A stretch of 64,000 nucleotides of DNA from Bacteroides ihuae. Its GTDB lineage: Bacteria > Bacteroidota > Bacteroidia > Bacteroidales > Bacteroidaceae. The DNA is taken from NCBI RefSeq assembly GCF_900104585.1, contig NZ_FNVX01000005.1, positions 1,116,001 to 1,180,000 on the forward strand, given 5' to 3'. A model generated the notes under the pieces. It had not been told where the DNA came from and searched no databases. It saw only the letters and a program-made list of their open reading frames with translations. This document shows positions 8,190 to 17,548 of the stretch, piece after piece; the first letter of the stretch is position 1; every line of letters begins with the position of its first letter. A program made the translations under genes and the position numbers.

Positions 8190-10934
8190 CTAAAGCTTTA
8201 CGCTCATCTCCATTCCAAAATAAGGAGAAGACTGTCGCCTTATCAACTGCGTACCCGAATGATAATCCGGATAGACAGTCAATATTCTATTGACAAAGAA
8301 GGCTAAATTGATATTTTTGCCGAACTCTTTGGTTGCTTTCAGATTGATATCCATGGCAAGTGGAACCGTTTTTTTATCAAAATAAGAAGAAGCATAGCTT
8401 TCTACGAGGTGCTGCAACTGCGTATCCGTTTTATCAGCCTCAGTAAAGACATGTTCTGTACCCGATTTATCAATATATTTAGTAGGTGTACCATCGTTCC
8501 ACAAGGGCTGGCTTCTGGTAAACCATGTGCATTGGGCCGAAGTGGAAAAGATGAGTCCTAACTCCTTTATATAAGTATCAAACATGAAGTTGGTGTTGAA
8601 CATTTGTTTCTCATAACCACTTTCCCACTCATATAGACCAATATATTGCAATTGTTCATTATCGAGCAGAATGGAGGAGGATTTATAAAAAGGCATACTA
8701 TTGCTGTATATGGTACGAAACCATGCACCATTAATCGTTATCTTGGTGCTAAGCGATTCTATTCGTTTGGATGAATACTGAAACTCTATCCCTTGTTTAT
8801 ACAATCGTGTTCCATTACCCACCATACTGTAAGTATTGAGCAATGTATCCTGTGTGTAAGCCATATTTTCTAACGCCGGAGACCCTGTTAAAGTAGAAGC
8901 ATCAATAGAAGTAGCATCATAATTTTTATATGCCAATGCTTTATAATATGAGATATCGCGGAAAGCATTCTTCATGCGTTCATCGAAGTAAGTCACCGAA
9001 AAACTGTTTCCACGGTAAGAAGCTCCTAGTCTCACTTCCCATTTACGGTTTTGTGCCGGTTCCAGATTATAGTTCGTGTTATCCCACTTATACGTCATCA
9101 TGTTGATCCGCCGATAATCCGCATTGTTATGATAATAATTCAACTGCACAATATCCTGATAATATGCATCCGGATAAAGGTGATCCACCGTCGGCGTTTT
9201 AGTATGCCAACCCAAACCAGCTGTTAAATCTATTTCCCACCCGTCACCAAATGTAGGAAGTGTCCATTTTGCATTGATACGAGGGTCAAGATACACCTTT
9301 CCACTCATCTTGTAAGCATCCGAGAGGTTGAGCAGAGAAATAGCACGCACACCGCCTACAAAGTCAAACTGATGTTGGCCAACAGAAAATTTTAATGCAT
9401 CTTCGACATAAAAAACAATTTCTTCCGTTGCCGGAATATCTTTATAATTGCGTGGGCGACTGGAAGAGGAATAAAATAGCGGACGGGTAACATCATAAAC
9501 CTGTCCGTCTCCGAAGTTTTTATTATAAGTCCACTGTACTCCTGTTTTAAGCGTATGCGAAGCAGACAACCATTTGAACTCAGAAGTAGTAGCGAGTTTG
9601 GCGTAAGCATTCATCGGTTTGCCATCTGCCAGGAAATTAGCGGTATAGGTATAAGGCAGGTATTCACCATCATGTTCGCCCGTCTCCAAGCTATTAGGCA
9701 CTGCTGTTGGCCGGTCTATCGATACTGTTTTGGTTCGCTTCAACTGATTGAACTCCTGAGTAAGGGAAGCCGTCGCCTCGAGTTTACGAAGGAATTTATT
9801 ATGAAGAAAATCAATGGTAAACGTTCCACCCAGACTGAATTTATCATAAGAAGAATCGTACACATCTCCTTTGAGTGTGATGTCCGGATCAGATTTAGAA
9901 TTGTCAAACGACCCGGTATAATCCGCATTCGCATCCCATTCATACCGAAAAGCCGAATTCTCACCAACACTGTGCAGGCGAGCTGACGCACTGACGCGTT
10001 TATAGTTTTCCAATTTATTGCGTGGATCTACCTTTGAGTCCAGATACCCAAGATCAGTATTGAGTATGTACTTCCCCCCGGAAAGTTCGAAGCCTTTTCC
10101 CACAGAAAAGAGCTTACTGTATTGATCAGCCTTGAAACGGGCTTGCAGAGGAGTTGCCTCCTTTTTTCTTTTTATTTTTACCAATCCACTCGTCAGGTTG
10201 CCATATTCTACAGAAGGGATGCCGCGAACCACCTCTACACTTTCAATATTATCCGTAGAGATCATTCGCATATCTACTCCTTTAGAGACAGATACTTTAT
10301 CAGAACTTTCACCAGGCACATACTGAAGATTACCATCCGTATTCATTGGTACGCCATCTACCATAAAAGAAACACCGAGCGAAGAAATAGATTGTCCTGT
10401 AGCCCCGGCCTCACGCAAACTGATAAGATTGGCTACACCCATTTTGGGATCTACCGACTTACCCCCAGGTAATAACTCCAATAAATCAGTAAAGCTAGTG
10501 GGTTGCAGATGCTCCATGGCTGTGCGATCTATCTTCGACGAACTGGTTATTCCCTTTGATTCAGAGGCAGTAACAATCACCTCATTGAGCGAAGTAGCCG
10601 AAGAGTGAAGAAAAAGCGCTAACGTGTTTCCGACAGGTATTTCTACTCTCTGTTCTAACTTGTCGTAGCCTAAATATGAAATGATGATTCGATAAGCACC
10701 GGCATGTATATCGACAAAATGAAATCGTCCATTATTATCAGATATAGTTCCATAGGGTGTGCCCTTTTCAGATACTAGCTGAATAGTAGCAAAACTAAGT
10801 GCTTCGCGGGATTGAAAATCTCTCACGATTCCAGAGATAGAGACAATCGCATGATCCTTTTGCTTCTGTGCACTCAAATTCAAGAATAAAATAAAAAGGA
10901 ATAGATATACAACAATAATTCTGAGTCGCATCAT
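8190..10934 (-). CDS. TonB-dependent outer-membrane receptor
   Basis: Receptor of 914 residues. After a signal peptide comes a carboxypeptidase-regulatory-like domain (about 30-105, with SDNNGRFHFVDIHAG and ISYLGYD), then the plug domain (about 110-260, including VDGVPMNTDG, NIESVEVVRG and YGNLTSG) and a long barrel ending in MEMSVKL. It should import a bulky ligand across the outer membrane using TonB energy. It is the first gene of an eight-gene operon. The plug type resembles siderophore/vitamin receptors more than SusC; the ligand is not readable. Confidence 0.88.
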   Translation of the reverse strand: MMRLRIIVVYLFLFILFLNLSAQKQKDHAIVSISGIVRDFQSREALSFATIQLVSEKGTPYGTISDNNGRFHFVDIHAGAYRIIISYLGYDKLEQRVEIPVGNTLALFLHSSATSLNEVIVTASESKGITSSSKIDRTAMEHLQPTSFTDLLELLPGGKSVDPKMGVANLISLREAGATGQSISSLGVSFMVDGVPMNTDGNLQYVPGESSDKVSVSKGVDMRMISTDNIESVEVVRGIPSVEYGNLTSGLVKIKRKKEATPLQARFKADQYSKLFSVGKGFELSGGKYILNTDLGYLDSKVDPRNKLENYKRVSASARLHSVGENSAFRYEWDANADYTGSFDNSKSDPDITLKGDVYDSSYDKFSLGGTFTIDFLHNKFLRKLEATASLTQEFNQLKRTKTVSIDRPTAVPNSLETGEHDGEYLPYTYTANFLADGKPMNAYAKLATTSEFKWLSASHTLKTGVQWTYNKNFGDGQVYDVTRPLFYSSSSRPRNYKDIPATEEIVFYVEDALKFSVGQHQFDFVGGVRAISLLNLSDAYKMSGKVYLDPRINAKWTLPTFGDGWEIDLTAGLGWHTKTPTVDHLYPDAYYQDIVQLNYYHNNADYRRINMMTYKWDNTNYNLEPAQNRKWEVRLGASYRGNSFSVTYFDERMKNAFRDISYYKALAYKNYDATSIDASTLTGSPALENMAYTQDTLLNTYSMVGNGTRLYKQGIEFQYSSKRIESLSTKITINGAWFRTIYSNSMPFYKSSSILLDNEQLQYIGLYEWESGYEKQMFNTNFMFDTYIKELGLIFSTSAQCTWFTRSQPLWNDGTPTKYIDKSGTEHVFTEADKTDTQLQHLVESYASSYFDKKTVPLAMDINLKATKEFGKNINLAFFVNRILTVYPDYHSGTQLIRRQSSPYFGMEMSVKL

Positions 10935-10953
10935 TTGTGATTTATTACAAACG

Positions 10954-10985
10954 CAAAGTTATCGACATTGAATTGTCACTACAAT
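10954..10985 (-). promoter_or_regulatory. Promoter of the receptor operon
   Basis: On the minus strand TAACTTTG (10954-10961) matches the TAnnTTTG -7 box exactly, with ATTG 20 bases upstream as a near match to the -33 TTTG. It lies 20 bases before the receptor start codon. No iron-box type operator is obvious to me. Confidence 0.65.
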
Positions 10986-11141
10986 ACCCATAATTAGGTA
11001 TATCTATCAAGCATTTTAGACTTTATTAATCAATATTAGTTAATAAAGAAGTTAGATGCAGAATTAAGCTTAATTCTGAACTAATCAGCATGAGAGTACG
11101 TTCTAAAAATAGAACTAATATCAATAAAATCAAAATAGCCG

Positions 11142-12230
11142 ATGAATATAATCGAAAAATTAATGTCTGAAGATGTCTATCGTATCTTATTGGGAAGTGT
11201 ATTGTTTCTCCTTTCAAGTTTCATCACTTATATTATCTATAAACGTATCATTCATGTTCTCAAGAGAAAAGCGAAACAAACAAAAAGCAAAGTTGATGAT
11301 TTTGTGATTGATATTCTCAAAATACCTATCCTTTGGATTTTACTTTGGATTATATTTAAGATCTTCAGCTATTCCTTTCTCTCTCAAACGCCCGCTTTTG
11401 CTGTGCTGATGAAGATTAATAATATCTTACTAATATTAACGATTGGTTGGCTTCTCATAAAGGTTATTAAAGCCTCCTTTTATTATTATCTCAATAAGTT
11501 GGACCTAACCATAGCTGATAATCTGGATGCACGCAGGAATTTCACTAAGATGAAGATATTCGAAAATATTATTATTGCGATCATTTCCATTCTGACTATT
11601 GCTTTCTGCTTAATGACTTTCGAAGAAGTAAGATCAATCGGCATCAGCCTCTTAACTTCTGCGGGTATAGCAGGTATTATTATTGGTTTTGCAGCTCAGA
11701 AAAGCATCGCCACTTTTCTGGCGGGAATACAGATAGCCATTACCCAACCCATTCGACTAGATGATGTGGTGATTGTTGAGGGAGAATGGGGGCGCATTGA
11801 AGAAATCACATTAACATACGTGGTAGTAAAGATTTGGGATGAAAGAAGGCTGGTACTTCCCGTAACCTACTTTATAGAGCGCCCATTTCAAAACTGGACA
11901 CGAAATACATCTGATATACTTGGTACCATTTTCTTGTATGTAGACTACTCGTTACCGGTAGATGCGCTAAGAACACATCTACTGCAATTACTGGAAAACC
12001 ATCAGTTATGGGATAAACGGGTGGCTAACATCCAAGTCACTGACACAAAAGAGAGATATAAAGAATTGAGAGTATTGGTCAGCAGCCAAAATGCATCTCT
12101 AAACTGGGATTTACGGGTAGATATACGAGAAAAGCTTATTGATTTTATAAACAGTGAATATCCTGATTGTTTTGCTAAAACCCGCCTTGTAGGAAGCTTA
12201 CAACAGTCACCAGAGAATTTCAAACATTAA
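11142..12230 (+). CDS. MscS-family mechanosensitive ion channel
   Basis: Inner-membrane channel of 362 residues. About four N-terminal hydrophobic segments (18-36, 62-80, 86-110, 138-160) lead into the pore helix region (SLLTSAGIAGIIIGFAAQKSI, rich in Gly and Ala) and the MscS beta domain (RLDDVVIVEGEWGRIEEITLTYVVVKIWDERRLVLP), followed by the alpha-beta domain. The order and motifs are those of small MscS channels that release solutes on osmotic downshift. It is transcribed away from the receptor operon and ends before a terminator. Confidence 0.9.
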   Translation: MNIIEKLMSEDVYRILLGSVLFLLSSFITYIIYKRIIHVLKRKAKQTKSKVDDFVIDILKIPILWILLWIIFKIFSYSFLSQTPAFAVLMKINNILLILTIGWLLIKVIKASFYYYLNKLDLTIADNLDARRNFTKMKIFENIIIAIISILTIAFCLMTFEEVRSIGISLLTSAGIAGIIIGFAAQKSIATFLAGIQIAITQPIRLDDVVIVEGEWGRIEEITLTYVVVKIWDERRLVLPVTYFIERPFQNWTRNTSDILGTIFLYVDYSLPVDALRTHLLQLLENHQLWDKRVANIQVTDTKERYKELRVLVSSQNASLNWDLRVDIREKLIDFINSEYPDCFAKTRLVGSLQQSPENFKH

Positions 12231-12267
12231 ATTGATATGATAGTATTGGTATTTGTGTTTGCCATAG

Positions 12268-12304
12268 ATAAAGAGGGCGGTCAGTTTTTGACGCACCCTC
12301 TTTT
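12268..12304. terminator. Terminator between the MscS and aldo/keto reductase genes
   Basis: AAAGAGGG pairs with CCCTCTTTT around a loop that itself contains GTCA/TGAC. It lies between two converging genes and has T runs on both strands, so it can serve both. Confidence 0.7.
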
Positions 12305-12332
12305 GAGTATGAGAGAAAACGATAAAAGGAAA

Positions 12333-13325
12333 CTATTTACTTTTATCCACTAACGCCATACTTGAAGCAGGATACCGATCACCCGTATTCGGATATCTAG
12401 CAATGATGCTTTCTATTTTTGCAATGTCTCCTTCATTTAATTCAATATCAACCGCTTTGGCGTTTAATTCTAGATATTTTCGTCTCTTAGTTCCCGGAAT
12501 AGGAATGATATTCGAACCTTTTGCAAGAATCCAAGCCAATGCGAGTTGTGCTGTATTCACATTTTTTCCATACGCAAATTCGGCGAGCTCTTTCATCAGG
12601 TTCTGGTTGTTAATGAGATGTTCACCTTGAAAACGAGGCAACTGCATTCTGGCATCGCCCGCACCTATTCGAGTTATATCAAAATTCTCAGTAAACATTC
12701 CACGTCCTAACGGAGAAAACGGTACAAAAGTCATTCCCATTTCGGTTATTGCCGGTAGCACCTCTGCCTCCACATCTCTTGTTAAAAGTGAATATTCACT
12801 TTGTAAAGCAGAAATAGGATGAACTGCATTTGCTTTCTTAATATTGGCCACAGAAGCTTCCGAAAGCCCCAGGTACCTTACTTTACCTTCTTCTACTAAT
12901 TCGGCCATAGCACCTACCGTTTCCTCTATCGGCACATTCGGGTCTACACGATGAGCATAGTAAAGATCTATACAATCGATATTTAAGCGCTTAAGACTCA
13001 ACTCCACAGCCTGTCTCATGTATTGGGGAGAGCCGTCGAATGCACTAGCCAAAAGATTTTCGCCCGTGTATTTAAAGCCAAATTTGGTAGCAATAAAAAC
13101 TTTATCTCGGTTTTCTTTTAATACTTTGGACAGTAATTCTTCATTTTTCCCTCCGCCATAAAAATCAGCTGTATCCCAAAAGTTAATGCCTAAGTCCAAA
13201 GCCTTATGCAAGGTGGCGATGCTTTCTTCCTCATTACCTTCTCCGTAAGCATGAGACATACCCATACATCCCAGCCCTATTGCAGATAGCTTCTCATCAG
13301 TTTTCCCTAATTTTTTGTACTTCAT
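12333..13325 (-). CDS. Aldo/keto reductase
   Basis: NADPH-dependent oxidoreductase of 330 residues with the TIM-barrel layout of the family. The catalytic Asp and Tyr are in [11 protein letters not shown] (about 49-59), Lys in [12 protein letters not shown] and His in LYYAHRVDP. The cofactor end is [16 protein letters not shown]. It resembles AKR13-type enzymes that reduce aldehydes and alpha-keto compounds. An AraC-type regulator lies 91 bases upstream in the same direction and may control it. Confidence 0.92.
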   Translation of the reverse strand: MKYKKLGKTDEKLSAIGLGCMGMSHAYGEGNEEESIATLHKALDLGINFWDTADFYGGGKNEELLSKVLKENRDKVFIATKFGFKYTGENLLASAFDGSPQYMRQAVELSLKRLNIDCIDLYYAHRVDPNVPIEETVGAMAELVEEGKVRYLGLSEASVANIKKANAVHPISALQSEYSLLTRDVEAEVLPAITEMGMTFVPFSPLGRGMFTENFDITRIGAGDARMQLPRFQGEHLINNQNLMKELAEFAYGKNVNTAQLALAWILAKGSNIIPIPGTKRRKYLELNAKAVDIELNEGDIAKIESIIARYPNTGDRYPASSMALVDKSK

Positions 13326-13416
13326 AACTTTATCGTTTTTAAAATTTGATATGAGGCAAAGGTAAGTTGTTATCAGATAATGAGTGTAAAAGATACCAAA
13401 GGGTTTCTTATAAATA

Positions 13417-14313
13417 TCAAAGAATTAAATTCCGATATTCTTTAGGTGTATTTCCTGTGTTCTTTTTAAAAAAACTTGTAAAATGAGATGGATATTCAAA
13501 TCTTAGACTATAGGCTATCTCCGCAATACTCCAATCAGTATTCTTTAACAAAGCTTTAGCCTCTTTTACTATACGTTGGGCAATGTGTAAGGATGCATTT
13601 TTACCTGTAACCTCTTTTAGCGAATGATTTAAATGGTATTCGTGCACCGAAAGGCTCTCGGCATATTCTTGCGCAGATTTTAATCTTAAAGGCATATCGG
13701 TATTCTCTATTGGAAATTGTTGTTCCAATAGTTCAAGAAAGCGCAATGTTATGCGATGCGCTGCATCTATTTGCTTATTCTGAATGTTTACCTCAGGATG
13801 ATTCTTAACTGCTTCATGAATGATTAATTGCAGATAATTTCGCAATTTGCTATATTTATAAATGTATTCCGATGACATTTCCTGCATCATTTTTCTGTAT
13901 ACATAGGCAAATTCTTCCAATGCATCGTTGGTGAGAAAGATAATAGGATCTTCATTCATATAGCATATTGGATATTCCTCCTTATTCCAAGAATGTATAA
14001 ACTCTTCTGTAAAAACGCAGAACCAACCTTCCTGTTTCTCCGAAGTAGCTTCCCAGGAATGCGGCTTCAGAGGGTTGGAGAAAAAAAGTCCGGGACGGTC
14101 TACTTCAATTTCCCTGTTGGCATAACGTATTATTCCGGTACCTTCTGTAATAAGAGTGATTTTATAGAAATCACGACGATCGTAGGATGCTGTTACAGAA
14201 CAATATTGACGGGGAAAGACATTAAAATGTCCCGCTCCATTATTTCTTTCTGGCAAGTCATTCTTTAAAGCAAGCCTATCATAAAATTGCTGTATACTTT
14301 CAACTTGATTCAT
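13417..14313 (-). CDS. AraC-family transcriptional regulator
   Basis: Regulator of 298 residues: an N-terminal cupin-type sensor domain (about 30-130, with [16 protein letters not shown]) and a C-terminal pair of helix-turn-helix motifs ([40 protein letters not shown] at the end). The effector is unknown. It lies just upstream of the aldo/keto reductase, a frequent pairing in Bacteroidota, and is the last chromosomal gene before the integration scar. Confidence 0.88.
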   Translation of the reverse strand: MNQVESIQQFYDRLALKNDLPERNNGAGHFNVFPRQYCSVTASYDRRDFYKITLITEGTGIIRYANREIEVDRPGLFFSNPLKPHSWEATSEKQEGWFCVFTEEFIHSWNKEEYPICYMNEDPIIFLTNDALEEFAYVYRKMMQEMSSEYIYKYSKLRNYLQLIIHEAVKNHPEVNIQNKQIDAAHRITLRFLELLEQQFPIENTDMPLRLKSAQEYAESLSVHEYHLNHSLKEVTGKNASLHIAQRIVKEAKALLKNTDWSIAEIAYSLRFEYPSHFTSFFKKNTGNTPKEYRNLIL

Positions 14314-14422
14314 TCAGCAAAGTTATAAAGATCTAATTGTTACGCAACCTACTTTCATCTTTTTACTTCACTTAGTCCATTAACGAAAAATCCTATTTAT
14401 TTACAGACAGAAGAAGATATAA

Positions 14423-14492
14423 CTTCAACGTGCTAAAGTAGTTAATTAAGCACGTTGAAGTAGTTAATTAACCGTGCTTAATTAACTACTTC
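14423..14492. repeat. Overlapping inverted repeats, two mutually exclusive hairpins
   Basis: CTTCAACGTGCT (14423-14434) pairs with AGCACGTTGAAG (14449-14460). GAAGTAGTTAATTAA (14457-14471) pairs perfectly with 14478-14492 across a 6-base loop. The two hairpins share GAAG at 14457-14460, so they cannot both form. The 14314-14820 gap holds no credible gene. Confidence 0.75.
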
Positions 14493-14706
14493 AATAAACC
14501 CCATCCAGAAGGCTTGTAGATGGAGATATAAATATTTATAAATATAGCAAAATAGCTTTATCTCAATAAGATTCAATTCCGCATAATTCAGCTTTTATCA
14601 TAGCAGTTACAGAATTCATTGGACTGTGCTGTAGATAGGACTTTATCTTATTTGGCTAACGCTTCCCACTATCAAGATACGTTCGGGACTTACACCCTAA
14701 AGTTAT

Positions 14707-14761
14707 CGCCCATGCTGGGCGAACAAAGAAAAGCCATAAATCATTGCTGACCTATGGCTTT
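14707..14761. terminator. Two short hairpins next to the tRNA scar
   Basis: CGCCCA-TGC-TGGGCG (14707-14721) is a perfect palindrome with a 3-base loop. AAAGCCATA (14730-14738) pairs with TATGGCTTT (14753-14761). On the minus strand the second follows the 3' end of the original tRNA-Gly and could be its terminator. Confidence 0.4.
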
Positions 14762-14820
14762 ATACCCTTCTGTAAGTCCCTGAATATGGGCTTTTCGCTT
14801 CTATAAAAGGCTTTCAGAAC

Positions 14821-14868
14821 TGGAGCGGCAAATGAGGCTCGAACTCACGACCCTCAGCTTGGGAAGCT
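14821..14868 (-). tRNA. tRNA-Gly(CCC) 3' half, attachment-site remnant
   Basis: On the minus strand the loop TTCCCAA (anticodon CCC), the 3' anticodon strand, a T arm with TTCGAGC loop, the acceptor strand TTGCCGC and CCA are all present. The 5' half is missing: upstream of GAAGC the sequence turns into unrelated AT-rich DNA and the outer anticodon pairs fail. This is what a tyrosine integrase leaves when an element enters the 3' half of a tRNA gene. The intact copy should be at the other, unseen end of the element. Confidence 0.75.
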
Positions 14869-14930
14869 TCAAAATATTTTATTATAAAGTCCTTATTATC
14901 AGACTACTATGATTGAATATTATTTATAAA

Positions 14931-14949
14931 AGAGCAACAATAGAGCAAC
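14931..14949. repeat. Tandem AGAGCAAC repeats, possible integrase arm sites
   Basis: AGAGCAAC occurs at 14931-14938 and 14942-14949, 11 bases apart, about 65 bases inside the tRNA scar. Evenly phased direct repeats next to an att core are typical of integrase arm-type binding sites. The role is inferred. Confidence 0.4.
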
Positions 14950-15066
14950 TTTGGAAGAAATCATATAAAACAATTCTTTTCTATGGCTCTATAATGCAAA
15001 TGTGGGAAAAATATCTGGAATGAGCAAAAGAGCGAATACCTTTAAATCACTCTGTCATCCGGGAGA

Positions 15067-15354
15067 TCAATTACCTATAATCTTCTCAAAATCATCCAAT
15101 ACAGTCATATCCAATCGTGGAATACCTCCTTCCGTATTAGTTTCGGAAACTCCATATACGGAGAAGCTTTTACCAAGAAATTCACTTATTGCAGCATCCT
15201 CTCCTCTTTGCACTCGAATAGTCATAAAGGTTGCCATCAGCTTCCAATCAGTAGGGCCTATGAAAAAAGATTGAATAAAACGCCCTTTTATAGGAACACT
15301 TACCGCAATCTCCTTTATCCGTTCTATCATGGATACAGCTTCGTCAAACGTCAT
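15067..15354 (-). CDS. Hypothetical protein
   Basis: Protein of 95 residues when started at the ATG at 15354; a TTG lies six codons earlier. It begins MTFDEAVSMIERIKEIAVS and contains FFIGPTDWKLMATFMTIRVQRGEDAA. No signal peptide or membrane segment is visible and I do not recognise a family. It is the first gene inside the putative element end and the only leftward gene in this cargo region. Confidence 0.45.
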   Translation of the reverse strand: MTFDEAVSMIERIKEIAVSVPIKGRFIQSFFIGPTDWKLMATFMTIRVQRGEDAAISEFLGKSFSVYGVSETNTEGGIPRLDMTVLDDFEKIIGN

Positions 15355-15579
15355 TTTACTTTTTTGTGGCAAAAATAAGACTAAATATTCAAACAGGAAA
15401 GTGAGCGATAAGAAACGTAAAAGAAAAATCGTGAATTACCCCTACCCTATAGCTTGATATCCTTTCTTTAGATAAATGTATCTATACATGGGGAGTAAGG
15501 TTATTGAATTACCAAGGAGAAATAGCCTGTGAATAAAAAAAACTGCAAATCAAATTTATTGCAATTAAAAAAACATTCT

Positions 15580-15587
15580 TATATTTG
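15580..15587 (+). promoter_or_regulatory. Probable promoter -7 box for the 15729 gene
   Basis: TATATTTG is an exact TAnnTTTG match; the -33 region is only AT-rich (TTTA). It lies 141 bases before the next start codon. Confidence 0.4.
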
Positions 15588-15728
15588 AAGATAATTTCAA
15601 AAAAAGAATATACAAAACATCAATAATTGGACTACAGATGCCTGAAATACCTGCATGGAAAGTAGAGGTATACTCAATTAGGTGATAAGATTTTATAGTT
15701 TACATTAGCGGCAATTATAATTAATACG

Positions 15729-16292
15729 ATGTTAAAACGAGATGATTATCTAAACATAATTGAGGAGATCAGAAATACTGATAAAAAATCAATAGACGAA
15801 TTTATAGAAAAAGAATTGGAACCTTTACGAATTGAAAATGATAATTTCATAGAAATTCTTTATAAAGACATTCATTATCTAATAAAGGACATTGATAAGA
15901 AAGGAGAGAATGATTTAGCAATTAAGGATGGAAGATTAATTATTGAAGATGAAAGTATAAAGCTGACAGGTTATCAATCTAGATTACACAACCTATCAAT
16001 TTGGCTGCACCTTGAAGTCTGCAAAAAATTCATCGAGAAGAATCCATTGACATTTGCTGAAAGTATGGACAATTTTGAAAAGCTTTTTTTAGACAAACCT
16101 AATTATACCCCTGAATACAAATCAAAACTTGACAAAATAAAAAAAAGCCTAAAGGAAGAAAGAAAACTTAATTTAGGTGAGAAAGAAAACTTCTGGAATA
16201 AAATTCTTCATATTGATAATTTTGAACTTAAACCCAATATTGCAGGTATTGGAATAAACATTAATGAAATCATAAATAAATTCACTAAATAA
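15729..16292 (+). CDS. Hypothetical protein, cargo region
   Basis: Soluble, highly charged protein of 187 residues, rich in Lys, Glu and Ile, with likely long helices (for example residues 1-60 and 130-160). It starts MLKRDDYLNIIEEIRNTDKK. No known motif is visible to me. It is rightward, opposite to the phage late genes, and very AT-rich, which fits recently acquired cargo at the prophage end. Confidence 0.6.
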   Translation: MLKRDDYLNIIEEIRNTDKKSIDEFIEKELEPLRIENDNFIEILYKDIHYLIKDIDKKGENDLAIKDGRLIIEDESIKLTGYQSRLHNLSIWLHLEVCKKFIEKNPLTFAESMDNFEKLFLDKPNYTPEYKSKLDKIKKSLKEERKLNLGEKENFWNKILHIDNFELKPNIAGIGININEIINKFTK

Positions 16293-16402
16293 GGAATGAG
16301 GATTAAATAAAATAGAAGATTTTTTTGGAGTCAGCGGAGAAATTCCTAGTAACCAAAAAGGAAAACCTGTTACTGCGCACATATCTTGCAATACGAACAA
16401 CT

Positions 16403-17125
16403 ATGGAGAATGAATATAAGCTAAACACAACACCTTTAAAATCAGAATTAGCCATTGTCAAACAATGGTTGTACGATGAATACTTAAAGTTGAATTGCCA
16501 AAGTGGCTTTTATTGCAATTGGGAGATCATAGAAAAAGGATTCAGTCAAAACAAGGTCTTTATTTACTTATTAAAAAATAATCCCGTAGGATTTGCTCTT
16601 TGGTGTGAGCATGAAGGGTGTGTAAATATGCAGATTTTGGCCGTATCACCTTCAATGCGTCACTTAGGTATTGGCAAAGCATTTGTAGAGATGCTATGTG
16701 ATTTTTTTAGAATGAATGAAACTTTTGCTATAAAATGCTATTGTTCTCCAAAGGAATCAGTTTCTTTTTGGGAAGGAAAAATGCGATTTATTCAATATCC
16801 TAATATAAAATATTCAAAATCTGAACTTACATTTTATAAACCACTTATTCATACTACTCCATTTGCGGCTAAACCTAATCCTATCAACAAATTGGAACTA
16901 TGGGATGATGAGCCACATATGACTAACCATAAGGCACCAAAGTGGTGTTGGAATATCAACGTAAATCTACAAAGCAATCCAATAATCCATCCTTGCAACT
17001 CCAATTGGAATCTAAGATTAACAAGGAATGGTGAGATAGTGAAAGATGACAAGATCAAATATTTCACCAATAGAATCAAGTCAATTGAAAAAGATGATTT
17101 TTTATATATTGACTCTTTACTCTAA
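16403..17125 (+). CDS. GNAT-family acetyltransferase-like protein
   Basis: Protein of 240 residues from the ATG at 16403; the frame is open upstream to a TTG at 16325. The segment VFIYLLKNNPVGFALW followed by MQILAVSPSMRHLGIGKAFVEML gives the two central GNAT strands and the acetyl-CoA pyrophosphate loop (RHLGIGKA). The C-terminal 90 residues lie outside the GNAT fold and I do not recognise them. The acceptor molecule is unknown. It follows the 15729 gene by 110 bases. Confidence 0.65.
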   Translation: MENEYKLNTTPLKSELAIVKQWLYDEYLKLNCQSGFYCNWEIIEKGFSQNKVFIYLLKNNPVGFALWCEHEGCVNMQILAVSPSMRHLGIGKAFVEMLCDFFRMNETFAIKCYCSPKESVSFWEGKMRFIQYPNIKYSKSELTFYKPLIHTTPFAAKPNPINKLELWDDEPHMTNHKAPKWCWNINVNLQSNPIIHPCNSNWNLRLTRNGEIVKDDKIKYFTNRIKSIEKDDFLYIDSLL

Positions 17126-17548
17126 TCTCCAGGTAAAGTACACGTTGTAATCTCCTAAAGCTTCTCCGATTTTTGTATTCAAAAAAAATAAAATCAATAA
17201 ACTTCGAAGAATTTATGCCGATTATTAAACGTCACTAGAGCAGTAGGGTGGGCTATACCTTATTTGATAGTCTCCTAATAGTCTGCGAATGTTTTAGGAG
17301 TTTTGAATATATCATTGAAGAATACTGTAGACTTTTGATATACTTCAATGATTCTTAAAATATAGGGTTCAGCCAAATGCATGCAAATGAAGCATATTAT
17401 GACTTGAGCGATTAATTAAGATTTGTGTGACATGAGCAAAAACAATAAATCATTCTAAATATTATATGCTAGAACAATAAAAAAATAAATATCCATTATA
17501 AATTAAAGATATTTACTATATTTGAGGCCTAAAACAATAGATACCCTA
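17126..17548. other. Intergenic stretch with a promoter
   Basis: No credible gene. TATATTTG at 17517-17524 is an exact -7 box; there is no clear TTTG 19-21 bases upstream. It places the transcript start a few bases before the ATG at 17549, which rules out the TTG at 17522 as a start because that codon lies inside the box. Confidence 0.5.

Noticed and set aside
14640..14820. Sequence that might be an insertion-sequence remnant
   Set aside because: Only hairpins are visible; no transposase frame or terminal repeats with target duplication.
16325..16402. Longer N-terminus for the GNAT-like protein from TTG 16325
   Set aside because: No ribosome site, and the added residues do not fit the GNAT fold; ATG 16403 is preferred.
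17126..17516. Small genes in the gap before the three-gene operon
   Set aside because: Frames are short and full of stops in both directions; only a promoter is supported.
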